Shown: positions 26,223-39,963, counted from the stretch's first letter. The stretch is DNA of 64,000 bases from Maylandia zebra (GCF_041146795.1 NC_135179.1:7785547-7849546); one strand, 5' to 3'. A program made the numbers and translations. Notes: generated by a model from the sequence alone, not told the origin.

Positions 26223-27559
26223 ATACAGGTGCTAGCCATGATGACTTCCAGTGTAATAAAATAGAAATAAAACGCACTGCACAAGCTATGTTTATTCATT
26301 CTGTAAAATACTAACTATTACATACCAAAAATGAATGTACTAGAGCGTTATGACTAGATTAGTGTGACGGGATGTTTTCTATCCCTTGCTATAAGCTCTC
26401 TGTGGACAGACAGAGGATGTCGCTGAACTTTATAAATAATTAGGCTGCAATAATTCAGTATTTGTTACATTAACCAAATATAAAATGTATCCATCCTATA
26501 AGGCCAGCCTAAATTTGCTATAGATACCAATATAGACTTTTTAATAAAATGTACTTTATTTTATTTCAGGAAATAACCAGAAAATCAGGGTAAATATGAG
26601 AGCTGTTCTGCAACAAAGCGTTGTAGGCTATAATATTACTATTATACTATCAATATTAGCCTAAAATATTAATGTTACACTATTAATATTGTACTTTTCA
26701 CCAACACAAGGAGGTCTGGAGATCTCCCATGAATGTAATTAGTGTTTTACTTTTGTTTGTTTTGTCTTGTTAAAAAAAATAAAATTAGTGTTGTTTAACA
26801 AAAAAATAAAAATAAAAAAGTACACGTGATGCATTCAGCAGCTCTGTTATTACAATTACTTAAAGTTAATGCACCACTCATATTTTGGGGCTATTCGATA
26901 TCAGCCAGGAATATGAATATTTCAGTAGAGAAGTTAAGCTGTCTTCACACGTGTAAACTGACGCCAAAAAAGTTTATAGTTGCTATTAAAACTATTTTTA
27001 TTTATTAGGTTGAAGTCCAGCCAGAGTTCAAAGTATTTTGAAGGGCAGTAATACTAATATATAGACACTTGTGTAGTCGTCTCCGAAGAAGGGTAAAAAA
27101 AAAAAAAGCCAGTTTAATGATTTAATCAACAAATTTAATTAAGGCAAAATTATTATTATTAATATTACGACGTTTGGGCTGCATGTGGGCCGAAATTGTG
27201 GTAGTTATTAATTACTCCAATCTTCCAATAAAATACACTGATATTCCTGTTGCGGCGAACCCGACATCAATACATAACTATAAACTGTGTATCCAGACAG
27301 GTTGTTGCCGTCATAGCTAAAATTCTAGTTACAAGATGCCTATATTTGAAGGTTCTGGGGCCTTCCGTTTTGTTCTGTAAGTGTAATGTAGCCTAAAGGA
27401 GCTGACTTGTTTTTTCTTACAACATTTATATTTTTAAGGGTTAAATAACAGCTAGTATCAGAGGTGGTCATCGGATGATGGTGGTCTAAATAAATAATGA
27501 TTAAACCTTCTTAAAACTGCTTCTTAGATTTATCTGGAGCCCTGCCTGCGCGTGTTTGT

Positions 27560-27774
27560 TTGTTTGGAAATGCGGCTCTCTTTTGCACCCAGCTGCCACA
27601 AATTCCAATTTTCTCTTTGCACAACTCACAGGTCGTAAAAGCGTTTTACGACCTGACCCTGTTCGCCATTGGCCGCTCACTGTCATGTGTGCGCGTGCAG
27701 TGTGCCGACAGCTTTGCCTCGCGCGCTCTGACACCACAGAAGTGTTTCTCGGCATCCGCGCGCCTCCATGGACG
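27560..27774 (+). promoter_or_regulatory. GC-rich candidate promoter with palindrome and CCAAT box
   Basis: A GC- and CpG-rich island in AT-rich surroundings. At 27629-27655 is a palindrome with 12-bp arms (CAGGTCGTAAAA / TTTTACGACCTG) around GCG. GTCGTAAA is the type of core bound by posterior Hox and Cdx proteins. Ten bases later comes an inverted CCAAT box (GCCATTGGCC). A donor-like G|GTAAAC follows at 27775, so the block looks like a promoter plus a short first exon. No coding gene is attached. Whether it serves a non-coding transcript (for example the mir-10d precursor) is inference. Confidence 0.4.
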
Positions 27775-28088
27775 GTAAACAATTTCTCACTTTTTATTTT
27801 TGTCTCTCTACTGTTCTCACCCTAAGGTCTTGTTTTTTTTTTTAATAACTCGTTACATTTTTCGTTTGAACGTTAAGACGTCATATGTACGGTTTACTTT
27901 ACTTGTTTACCCATATAAGACAAGTTTCTAACCAACAGGCTGTCAAGAAAGCAGTGCTGAAAATGAGACGTATTTTTAGACTCTTTTCATTATGTGTAGG
28001 CCTTTTACAAGCCTCGTGCTATTTGCGCTGATTTCTGACTGATTTAATCATCCTTTCTTTTTCTCCTTTTTTTTCCTGCTTATTTCAG

Positions 28089-28132
28089 AATGCTGTGGAA
28101 GAAAATGGAGTCCAGTAGACTGATGATGTCAG
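28089..28132 (+). other. exon-like segment (strong acceptor and donor)
   Basis: A long pyrimidine tract (28058-28080) leads to TTATTTCAG, then 44 bases, then AG|GTACTA. No recognisable peptide. It could be a non-coding exon of a transcript starting at the GC-rich block near 27.7 kb. Unproven. Confidence 0.25.
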
Positions 28133-29310
28133 GTACTACTTCTGACTAATTCTTTACTATCTAGAACTATCCAGAATGTAATTCAGCAATGTAATTGAGT
28201 CCTCACAGTAGTTGTGTTTTTCTGCCGACTAATATCCAAGGTTCAATAAGCTCTCATGTTATGCTGCAGAAATTTTTAACTTTGTGCACTGTGTGCAAAA
28301 CCGTGCACCCTTACTAAATAACTGAATTTGTAATGATGGTATTAATGCTTCAGGGTCTGTCTGTACACACAAGAAACAGACTGAAACAGACTCCTCTTTA
28401 ACTCTTTTTATCCAAATGATGAAACCAAATATTAATACTATTGTAAAAAAAATAAAATAAAATAAAAAAACAAATAAGGGAAAAAGAAAGAAGCAGCATC
28501 CTTCATATTTGCATATAACTGAATTGGGTTAATTACCCTAAATCAAATATGAAAAATGCATCATTTGAATCTATATAAATACTATACATTTAAAATTTAT
28601 ATTGTAAAACAATAATATAATTGTAAATATACATGATGTACATGACGGTGAGATAAGGCCTGATTCCTCTGAGTCTTTAACATACATTTAAGATCACATG
28701 ACAATGTGCACATGCATATGCTAGCCCAATATTCATACATATTTGTCTGTTTCAGCCATCAATGCAATGTTTATCTGTAAATGGCTCCATGAACCATTGG
28801 GGTGCAACACTAACAGGACACCTGGTGGCTCTTGTGAGGCAAACTGCAAAAATAGCCCCAGAAAGCTTTTTTTTTTTTTCATTCTCAGGGGATTATCTGG
28901 CAGTATTATCACAAAATATCATCTCCTTACATGTTATCTTTAGTGCTTGTTCTGCCATCTGTCTCAGTGCTGATACTTTTCAAGGTCTTTATGTCAGAAA
29001 TTCAATTTCTCCTTCTTTCCCCTGTAAGTGTACTTAATCAGATGGGCAGAATCATACAGAAGGAATGCTTTCCCCCATGTTTTTGTTTTTGCTGATGTCC
29101 CTTTTTATGAGGGCAAGTGTCAGAGAGACAAAGAGACAGAAAGACAGTGTTTTCTCCCTCTTTTGAATTTTACATTTTTTTTCCCCCACAAGGGCAGCAG
29201 GCGGGGTGTGAGAGATACAGAGAAACAAAGACAGTATTTCACTGGTGCTGCTCACTCAAGCTCAGCTGGCACTGAGTATTTACAACCTACTGCAATGCGG
29301 CAAAGACTCT

Positions 29311-29334
29311 GTGTGTGTGTGTGTGTGTGCGTGC

Positions 29335-29401
<67 letters not shown>
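29311..29401. repeat. (GT)n microsatellite
   Basis: About 45 GT units with a few GC interruptions (TGCGTGCGTGCG). Confidence 0.96.
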
Positions 29402-29403
<2 letters not shown>

Positions 29404-29583
29404 GTCAATGCGTATAAGACAGAAACAAAGAGACAATAGGAGATAGTGACGCAGACAACGAGGCAGACATTAAATTGAAGCCTGTGACAGACAGAAAGAA
29501 AGCCTGAGAAATAATGACAAAGATGTGTGAGATGAGTTTGTGTGTGTGAAGTATAAAACATGCCTGTTTCTCTCTCTTTGCAG

Positions 29584-29641
29584 TGCAGTGCAAAAACCCA
29601 AGTTTCAACTGGATGTTTTTGAAGACAAAAACAGACCGCAG
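29584..29641 (+). other. exon-like segment (acceptor TTTGCAG, donor G|GTTTGT)
   Basis: A pyrimidine-rich TTTCTCTCTCTTTGCAG precedes 58 bases that end at a GT donor. One frame reads CKNPSFNWMFLKTKTDRR. The W-M pair superficially resembles a Hox hexapeptide, but I do not claim homology. Candidate non-coding exon only. Confidence 0.25.
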
Positions 29642-30026
29642 GTTTGTCCAGGGGGCTTCATTTCACAGTTTTCCTCGGCAGACATCGAGGTTTAAGTTGC
29701 TTAAACACTATCAAATTTCAGGCTTGATCATGCAGGCTGCTGTTTATTTCTGTTTTAATAGTCCTTCTGTCATGGCTCGTATTTGGTGTTCGGCACAGTT
29801 CAGCTCATGCTTGAGCATTTAAATAACAATGTGTTTCTTTATAAAATGTCCTTATTTCCCAGCATTCACACAGTTCGGCTAAATTGGCCATTATCACTGA
29901 ATGCAAATACTTATTTACAAGCAGTGATTGCCTTATTGATCCTGTCATCTAACTTTCTTAACTTAGACAAAAACATAGACCAATTTGGGGGAACTGCTAG
30001 GCCTGGAGTGCTAATGTTATTATTAA

Positions 30027-30041
30027 CCAGCAGAGGGTGCT
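30027..30041 (+). promoter_or_regulatory. CTCF-like motif
   Basis: CCAGCAGAGGGTGCT matches the CTCF core consensus with one deviation (T for C in GGC). Confidence 0.4.
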
Positions 30042-30261
30042 ATTTGCCAGGAAATTGGCAATGCACACTGCAGCGCACACTGCAGATACTGCAAAATATC
30101 CATCCACCTTTATCACAGTGCTAACAAACACATAGATAGAAAAATACAGGAGACAGTTTAATCCCACTTCATTCAAGACAGAAAAGGGAACGGCTTTTAA
30201 AAGCCAGTAACACAAAGCCCAAGAGCATTATCAAATTTGTAGCACATTTAAAAAAAAATAT

Positions 30262-30474
<213 letters not shown>

Positions 30475-30523
30475 TTTTCAGACTTCGAATACATGTGAGC
30501 TGGCGCTATTCGGTGTCGTTTGA

Positions 30524-30538
30524 CCACTAGATGGCGTT
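30524..30538 (+). promoter_or_regulatory. CTCF-like motif
   Basis: CCACTAGATGGCGTT contains the full CTCF core (CCACTAGATGGCG). It has the same orientation as the motif at 30027. Confidence 0.45.
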
Positions 30539-31799
30539 AGAGACCCAAGGATGACATTTTTAAACAATGGCCTCAGCTAGCTGCACAAATTGAAGCTCTA
30601 TGGATTTTTAACAGCCGCTGTTCAGACTGGGGTAGCAACACCATCTTCATCCTCCTCACGGTCCAGCCCCGTTATGACGTTCTTTTCTCCCACTTACATT
30701 GAATGCACCTGGAGCAGGGGGATTTTCTCCCGCTTAGTGTCCCGGGATCATTTTGTTTGGTCTGGATGGGATTTTATGTTACAGCTGCTAGGGGGAGTCA
30801 TTAGGCAAGACGCCAAGCCAAGGTGCTATAAATCAGGGAGTCAAGTGGCTTGTGGTTTTAAAAGCACCACTAAAGCTTCAGTGATGGAAAGATTTATACA
30901 AAACGCGCACGAACGCTGTTGATCAGTGAAAGTTTGGCCTAATATGATTCATAATTATTAATTAGCCAAATGTTGAATATTTGAGGGTATTGTGCATCAT
31001 CTTTTCAAGGAAGGAATAAGCCAAAACTAAAATCAATAAAATCTGCCATACTAGGAATAACGATATGTTTAAAAGAACCGATGAAATGCGTTTTATTGAA
31101 GTGTTATTGGCTTGTACGCACCAGTAGCTTGTGTGTTTGAATTAGGCTCAATTGTTACCATTGTTTTTGTTATTCATATTTTTCCTTCTTATTATTAGTA
31201 GCAGTAAGTTCGGTTATTAGGTTTTTGAAGCATTGCTACTTCATTAGAGAGATTCTTGTGTAACATTTGGTTAAATGTCTTGTTTGTGCCCAGCAGCCGC
31301 AAAGCTGCTAAAGCAAGCATACCGGTGTCCAGTCTGTTTTCACAGAGCAACTTTTATGGCTTTATTGCTCCCCATTTACGGAAATCAAAGCAGGAAACAA
31401 ATGCTCCAAACAGCATTCCAGACACATCCGGAAAATGCAAAAGGCGTTCAGTCTCTGCTTGTTTTAGAGGAAAGCACTGCAGTGCAAACCACATGAGTCT
31501 CATGGGAGTGACAGCATGCAGACTCCCCATTTTACGCACACAAAGTATTTTATGCACGAAAATGTATCTGTTAAAAGAAAATTTTAATGGTAAAAAAAGG
31601 CGTTAGATTGAAAATGGGGGAAAAATCAATATATTTTAGAAATGAAAGATAAAAAGGATTTGAAGCTTCAATAAATTGAGAAACCCGTATTCAAAGAACA
31701 TTTAAGTGAGAAGGAAAACGCATATATATATATTTATATTTAAAAAAGACCACAAAACGGTTAATTTTTAAATCTCCAACAGCACAACCCCCAGAGATT

Positions 31800-32158
31800 A
31801 AAGCTCCCCTTTTTTTCCTTTGGCGCCATTATCGAATAAAGTGGTTCTGGTGCAGGGCCTAATAATTTATGAACCCTTGTGGGAGTTGCAAGAAAAAAAA
31901 GCTGAGCACGTGACGGTAATAAAGTGTGTTTTATTGCTGGAGCTTTGACAAGCCCCAAAATATAACTCAGAGAGAATAGCCGACAGGCGGCCAGATGGGA
32001 TTGGTAGCCGATATTTGTCCGAAATCAACAGAATGCGCTTTGTATTGCTGAGAGAAACAACCGAGACGGTCTCCACGCTCAGCTTCGATCCGCTCTAACG
32101 GGATTTTACACTACACTAACGAACGATCGCGTTTTAACGCGAGAGCAGGACAGAGCAA
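31800..32158 (+). promoter_or_regulatory. candidate regulatory block / non-coding first exon
   Basis: A distinct block with a CACGTGACG E-box, AATAAAGTGTGTTTTATTGC (two opposed AATAAA/TTTATT homeodomain-type cores), an AGATGGGATTGG CCAAT-like box and a CpG-rich end containing the short palindrome TCGCGTT-TT-AACGCGA. It ends at a consensus donor GTAAGT (32159). The combination looks like a promoter with a first exon upstream of mir-10d and hoxd4b. No protein-coding sequence is attached. Confidence 0.35.
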
Positions 32159-33246
32159 GTAAGTGTGTTTCGTTTTTCATATTTGGCGCAGATATGAAGT
32201 TATGACTATGGGGCAAGGGGGGCAGGAAGAACATGGGTGGGGGAAGTGATCTCCGAATGAAAGCGGTGGTCGGGAGACCCCCGAGGGCCCTTGGTAGAGT
32301 GAGAGAGCGGTTCAGAGAGCCACCTGTAGTCCAATATATAATCGAATTAACTGAAGCAATAAATACGTTTGGACTGAAAGTAAACTTACATCGAATTTGT
32401 GAGAAAAATGTTGACTGTCCCATTTAGTTCGATTTAAGGCGTGTTTTAGTAGAAAGAAATCTGAAGAAATATTTGTTTGCTTTATATTGTCTCAGATCTA
32501 ATATTGAAACTGCCGGTATATACTCCAGTACTCAATATATATGATTTTCTTCAAAAACAAAATTATCCACTTACACCTCTTTCAAGGAGAAAAAACCCTC
32601 TTTCAGTGGGGGACTGTTTAGGATCACAGGTTTAATGTTGCTGTCTGCATTCAGCTCATTGCGGACAGATGATTGATGCCGAAAAGCTGTTCCTCTGATT
32701 CTGGAAGAAAGATAACAGTAGTCAGAATTTTTAACGTGCTCTGTAGGAAGTCCTTAACATGAAACTCTATATCCGTGCTCGTGTGTGTGTGTGGGTTTAC
32801 GATTTCCATGTGGCATATGTGTGTGTTCCTAAATCGGAAAACGGTAGCCTGCATCCTTTCTGAGGCGGCTTTATTCCATATGTTGAGGATTATCTTGCTT
32901 GTGTACATTTCGAAAATATAACCTCCCATTTATATTATTATTATTATCAATAATAAAACAAATCATAATAATATTAATATGAATATCCTGTGGAATAATT
33001 TAATCAGGCTGGAGAAGTGCAATAATGCAAAACTAACCAGTCGCTTGCTTGGGAACTACACTTCTGTTTGGCGCATTCAAAATGATTTTACTATTGTCGT
33101 TGCTCGGCTCATGTTTGTATGGATATGTAAACGCAATCAGATAACAGGAGTTATGGCGTCTTTGTTGAGATGTTAAATTTTACAGCTATCTCTCTAACGC
33201 CAAGCCCCGCTCCCTATAGGCTATAAACAGAAGCCAGAAGAGAACT

Positions 33247-33263
33247 ATAAACCAGTGGTTTAT
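33247..33263. other. 17-bp palindrome with TTTAT arms
   Basis: ATAAACCA-G-TGGTTTAT, perfect 8-bp arms, about 50 bp after a GC-richer CCCCGCTCCCTATAGGC segment. Confidence 0.6.
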
Positions 33264-34059
33264 GGCAAGGGGAAAATTTTGATTATACTCACAGCTGGGC
33301 ACTCCGTTCAAGAGAGGCATGACAATTTAAAAAATACATGGCAGCAGGGACATTAATCTTTTAAATAACTAAATAATGGTTACGACTGCGGAGAGGGGAG
33401 CCTCACTAAGCTGCAACAACAAATTTTGCAATTGAGGCATCTTTTTTCACATTTTAACTTAAAAGTGAGTTCAGTCTTCTGAAGACGGATTGTTGGAAAC
33501 AAAAGCAGTGTGTGTGTGTGTGTGTTACTTATTCTTATTTTGGCTTAACTGTATATATTTTTTAATATGTCATTTTATTTTTTCCGTAAAATTAAAGAAT
33601 TTAATTGTTTACATACCGGCAACCATTTCGAACTGGTGCAGTTCACAGATATTTATGGGAGCTATGTTCACAACCCGTGTGATTTTTGAGGATTTAAAAC
33701 TAGGGGTGTCTTATTTTGATGTAGTTTGATATAATTGTAGTTTTACGCATGCGTTTGTGGAAAAAACAAACTTAAAAAATCAATTAAAAAAGAAGCTTAT
33801 AAATTTTTTTAATTAGAATTATGAGGTCAATATTGTTGTTTTTGTACTGAAAGTTGATTTATTCCCTCTTAGTGAAAAATGACCATATTTGAAACAATTT
33901 CAAAGTAAATCATTTTAGTCTCACAGTTAATAAAGTGTATCTTGTTAAATGTAAAAGGATCGTTTCCGGCGTTATAGATAATACATTAATTCCAAAAATA
34001 TTTTTGCAGTCTTGCCATAAGTGCTTGCTCATTTAAACTGCCCTCAGCATTTAATTTTA

Positions 34060-35000
34060 CAGTTAGTTTTACTAATTTACAGCCAGATTTTCCGGGTTTT
34101 GCTCGATCGCACTGGTCAGTTCGAGACGGTGCCTGGGTTCCCATGCGGGGCTGGAGTTCGCAGTTAATGTCTAAACCGGGTTAAAGCAGCTCTCAGCTCG
34201 GCTTTGACCCGGCACAGGGCCGGGGGTGGAGGGGTGAGCCCGCGGTCAGCCTGTCTAAGATGAAAAAGTGAAACGACCCCAGAAAGAAAAGCCACAACTG
34301 AATGGCTTCATGTCAAACTCGGGATGAGAGGAAAATTTATTTATGCGATCTTCTAAAAGGCAATAGGCTGTTTATACGGATAAGTGCTTATGTTACTGCT
34401 GCTTGTGGTTATATCATCTGCAGACCCGAGTGTTGGATTCAGATCTGCAAAGACAGCCTGGTGAAAAATTACGTAGTCGGAGTATCACATGAACACCAAG
34501 TCTGCAGCGAGAGTATCCAAGACGATCATCTTGGACTGAATTAAATCTACAACCGGAGTGAAGAGGGACATTAAAGACGTCTAATTATACTACCAGATTT
34601 ACAGCGTTAATCAATAATCAACCTACAATGGAAAAACGATACGAGAAGGTTGATTAAACCGCTGCCAAAGTAGCAATAAGTCATACATGTGGTAGAGAAT
34701 CCCTTTTAGATCAGTGGATCATATTCAAATAACGGTCACGCACGCATCCTCCCACTTTAACCCCTAATATCGGAGGAGACTATCCAACGAGCGAGCGAGA
34801 GAGAGAGAAAGAGAGGGAGGGAGGGAGGGAGAAACCCACGGAACAATAGGCTCGCGACTCCCGCAGGCCGCGTGAACTCTGCGTGGTCCCCACCTCGAGC
34901 CCCTGCGTTGGCCTGTCCAGCGCGGGGACTAATGAAACGGTGAACCAGCGGTCAACGATTCTGATTGACCCTCTGGCGACCTGACGGCAGCTAGGCTACA
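34060..35000. other. GC-richer intergenic block, function unknown
   Basis: Base composition rises compared with its flanks (34120-34270 and 34740-34990). It includes a purine (GAGA, GGGA)n tract at 34789-34832. No convincing reading frame or Hox motif is seen. It may be regulatory DNA upstream of mir-10d. Confidence 0.3.
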
Positions 35001-37298
35001 TTCTTAAAGAAGAATGCTCTTTGAGAAACCGAAGTATCGCTCCGTTGTTGTTGTCTGTAAAAGAAATCCACCAAAGTTCAGAGCTAGGGAACACCATTCA
35101 AAGGTGTAAGCTAATGACGCCAGTGTCCGAGGGCAAGAATAATTGTGAAAAATGAAAGTCAAAAAACAAAACAAAAAACTCAGGATTAATAGTTCAACGT
35201 GAATGAACTCTCTTTTTTTGACCATTTGTATTTTCCACATCAGCAGAAAGGTGCCCTAAACTCTGCAGTTTCATTTTTCACCCAAAATCAATCAGAATTG
35301 TTATGGATCAGTGTTTGCTTCGCTCTTTTATTTTTGTTTAGCTTTCCCACTGTTTAACGTGAAACCAATCATGCTCTACATAAAGTTTTGCTGTTCTTCT
35401 CACTCCATGCAACGCGAGCTTTTTGCTTTCGCAACAAATGGTTCTGACCGGAGTTGTCATCAAGCACTCATTCAACCAGCCATGGGAATTTAGAACATGT
35501 AAACACAAGGAATGAGCGTCTGCCAGAGCACAGAAAATCGCCTAGGGGAAGAAATGGAAACAGAAACTCTATGTGGCATCTTGACCAAATTTGCAATACA
35601 ACTCGAAAAACAATGCAGACGTCAGCAATATTCATAATGATACATTACTGTATAAAGAGGTGAAGTGTGTGGGAATGTTGCCCTCAGTGGAGCATGAGCA
35701 TTGACACGTGAGACAAATCAATACATATGTAACACATACATCTTACCCAAAATTTAACATACAAGCAAAAAGAGTCAACATGATGACTAATGCTGTCAAT
35801 TGCAAGTGCACAACTTGAATTCAAATACAGTTGGGTATAAACTGTGGTGCCTTCACTGGCAGCTGACGGCAGATGTTCAGCTGTAAACATTTAGAGGCGC
35901 TGTGGACCACCATAAATGTATTTCAGCAGGAACTAATGAGAAATTTAGATTCAGTTTCAGGGCCAAGTTCTCTGCAATTTTCAGTTCAGTCCAATAAATC
36001 TGAGGTCGAGGCCAAGTTTGGAAATTACCCCCAGCCACTATTTTAATGTGGATTCGTTTCACTGCAGCTGGTAGTTTGTTTACCAGCAAACTTGGCAGGA
36101 GACCAACTGCAATTTGGCAGTTACACTACAATCAAAGCTTGGCCGGCTAAATTATGAAAGACATGCAACTTTTAACTGCTGGTGGGCAACAGCACAGATC
36201 GCCTCCTCCTTGATTTCTAATGTTTAACGTAAAGAAATGTGGCATACTTGTTTAACAAAGTGAGGTCATCAGTAACAAACTTCTCTACTGTAACAAAGTC
36301 TTTCTGATAAGCTAGCTTTTACCTCAGAAAGCCAAAATAGTATGCCTCAGTAAAGACATGGAAGAGAAAGCGGGGTCAGACTCACAGTCACACTTGCAGA
36401 ACTTCAATGAATTGTGTTCAAACGATAAAATTGATATCAGAGTAACTCCGACACTTTGTATAATAATTAACAAATGAGAATGTGGCTAGGACAAGGTGAC
36501 CATCTCAGTTTCACATTAACTATACTCTGCTGCAGTTATCTTATGGGCAACTGTTTGCCCTCTTTCCAGTGGAAGGTGAGCTATTTTTCATGCAGCAAGA
36601 CCAATTTCATAAACCTGAAATTCACCTTGTGCGAATTATTGCTGACCTGCCTAGAATTTATGGTTTTATGTTAAACTGTAGAGCCAATTTAGAAGTAATT
36701 AACTTCAAGGACATTTACCAATATTAGGTAGGACAAAATGAAACATTTTGCAGCATATCTTTAAAATGTACACATTAACATGATATACGAATAATTAGAA
36801 GACACTGCCTTGCAGTTTTCAAGAAAATATCATAAACTAATCCAGTTCCAGATAACCTTCTGGATCCAGGGAATCAATTCATGCCTATGTGGAGAGCATT
36901 ATGATTATTTAACCCGAGGAGAAGTCTGAAGTCTCAGGATGTTCTTGTTGAGCTTGCTAGTCTTCTGGATGATGGCCTCACCAGTTTACAGTAATTGCAC
37001 ACATGTATCAGAATTAATGTGTTATGCCTTATAACGAATTATTGATGTCAGAAGGTACATGCTGAAGCACCATTAATGGTTTCAATAAATTATACAATGA
37101 CACTTAACAACAGGTACACGCACATCTTTACAAAGAAGGGACTGGCTGAATAGTGATTTTGGGCATTGTAATTACTCTTACGCAGAGCATTAGTCAACAC
37201 AATGGCCTCTATGAAAAAAGTCAGAATGAGGGCACAGGAGTGTAAATCTCTGTCAACAACAAAAAGAAGTCATCAGCAGCCAGCCATGAAGTGAACCT

Positions 37299-37380
37299 TC
37301 GCCTATATATACCCTGTAGAACCGAATGTGTGTGGAGCTGCCTCAGTCACAGATTGGGTTCTTGGGGAGTCTATGGGCGA
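37299..37380 (+). ncRNA. mir10d: microRNA precursor mir-10d
   Basis: The 5' arm at 37310-37332 begins TACCCTGTAGAACCGAAT and continues GTGTG, the miR-10 seed and body. The GTGTG end matches miR-10d as I recall it (miR-10b ends TTGTG). The 3' arm (CAGATTGGGTTCTTGGGG, 37350-37367) pairs back across a short loop. The stem base TCGCC/GGCGA closes an 82-nt hairpin. mir-10 genes sit just upstream of Hox4 paralogues on the sense strand, exactly as here (2.0 kb before the hoxd4b start). Known miR-10 action is post-transcriptional repression, including of some Hox messages. Confidence 0.95.
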
Positions 37381-38639
37381 TGACTAACCATCCATCAAAA
37401 TCCACGACAGGGGAGGAAAAAGGGATGACTCTTTACTGTGCTCTAGCTTTGCTAAAGGAACGTGTCCTTCTTCAGCCCTACAGTTCCACACTTTCATAGA
37501 TTAGAAGGATTGTTTGACATTTGTGCGGTGTCAAGCACAGAAAAGTGTCCGTGAAGTGATGCTGTGCTTTGCTGCATACAAATGGATTGGCAAATCGGGC
37601 AGGATGGTTTGCTCATACTGAGTTTCACGGCATGAATTGTGATCATGCCGCTGGATCTAATTTCCTGCATGGTAGCGTAAAGGTTTGCTCAGTGACAAAT
37701 CATAAAATCAATATTAAGTGCAGCATCTCAACAAGAACCACAGCACAGTATCTTGTTCTGGGGTGTAGAGCTGATAAAGCCCTGGCTTATGAAAAAAATG
37801 CAACTCTGTTTGCTGCCCTGAGTACACCACCTCTGCAGACCATTCACAAATGTAGTAAATCTGTAACTCTTCAGTGAAAATCTGTTCACACCTTCCCTTT
37901 ATCTCAGCTGGAACAAAAACTGTCTGATAGAAACTGAAGCTACAAACGCTTCGGCTGAAAAATATCCATTGTAACAACAATGGAAGAGCTGCCTATTTAA
38001 ATGGCACTAGACCATGACACAGAAAAAAAAAATTCTGACACTCTATTACCTATTTGGTTGCTTATCAGTCACTCTTTAAGGGCTGCTTTGTCTAAATGAC
38101 TCATTAGATCAGAGCCATTAAGCCCAAAGATGCATGAGTCCAGTTGTATTTTGTCAGCCATGGCAAAGACTTCAAACGCATTACATCCTCCATAGGAACT
38201 CTTTAATGCTTTTTACAGGAGTATTATAGGAAGGGGTAAAAGTAGTTCATGTAGTAAAACTGGGGTTTTAGCTGCGCATCAGTCTTGCCAAATCCTCGGA
38301 GAGCAGCTGCAGCCAAAGAAATCCTCGTGAAATCTTGAAGGATTTCATACGGATTAATGGTCGATTGCTGGGTGTAAAGATGATCTATCAAGACCTTGAC
38401 ATTTGCGATTTACCATTTTTAAAGGGATCACTTTAGCAAAAGAGCAAAATTCCTTGCGCAATGACGCTCATTATGTCTCTCTTTCTTCGTGTGAGGGCAC
38501 ACATTTAGCATATTCCCACTTATCTCTTTCACCCTTTTTTCCACTAATTTTGCATTAAGCTTCATTTTTTAAGCCGTCGCATTTTTGTCTCGTTCGGCTT
38601 GATTTAGCATCATTTTTTTTAAAGCAATGCATTTTTCTC

Positions 38640-39371
<732 letters not shown>

Positions 39372-39903
39372 ATGGAGTCCTACGTGGTGAGCTGTAAATA
39401 TGCTGAGCCGCAGTTCCCGCCATGTGAAGAAGATTACAGTAATTTTAATGAACAAGGGGGGTATTACAACAACCCCGAGGACAGTGGCAGTTTTGGAGGG
39501 GGCTATATGTCCATGCAGCCCCCTCCGCCTCCCTATACACAACAACAAACCGGTTATCAACACTCTTTGCAGGGGCATCGCCGGCAAGATGGAGAGGACC
39601 CCTCGCAGCATCAAGATGCAACCTACCCGGTCTACAGAGAGACGGACGGGCCCGTGAAGGAGAGGTTTCCCGTGGGTGACCTGCAGTGCCAGGCCTGGAT
39701 GACCTGCGCAAAGCCCGCTCAGGTGCAGAGGAAAACGGCCTGCCAGGGCAAAGACAAGCCGCCCATTGTTGTCTACCCGTGGATGAAGAAAGTGCACATC
39801 GCTCATGGTAGGGTAGCCTGAACGTTTTAATCAGTCGATCTTCACTCCCCATTTCATTTCTCCATAACATTGGTGTATTTCTCATGTTAATGTTTTTTAT
39901 TTT

Positions 39904-39963
<60 letters not shown>

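Larger units (their letters stand above)
21411..27540. other. intergenic region, no gene recognised
   Basis: AT-rich, without a supported reading frame. It contains two dinucleotide repeats, (CA)n at 22758-22837 and a back-to-back (TG)n/(CA)n at 26160-26220. hoxd8 would lie here or further right in a complete cluster. No Hox8 N-terminus or homeobox is visible. Confidence 0.6.

Noticed and set aside
29584..29641. NPSFNWMFLK as a Hox hexapeptide of a lost Hox1-type gene
   Set aside because: Only W-M matches, the cluster position is wrong for group 1, and no homeobox follows.
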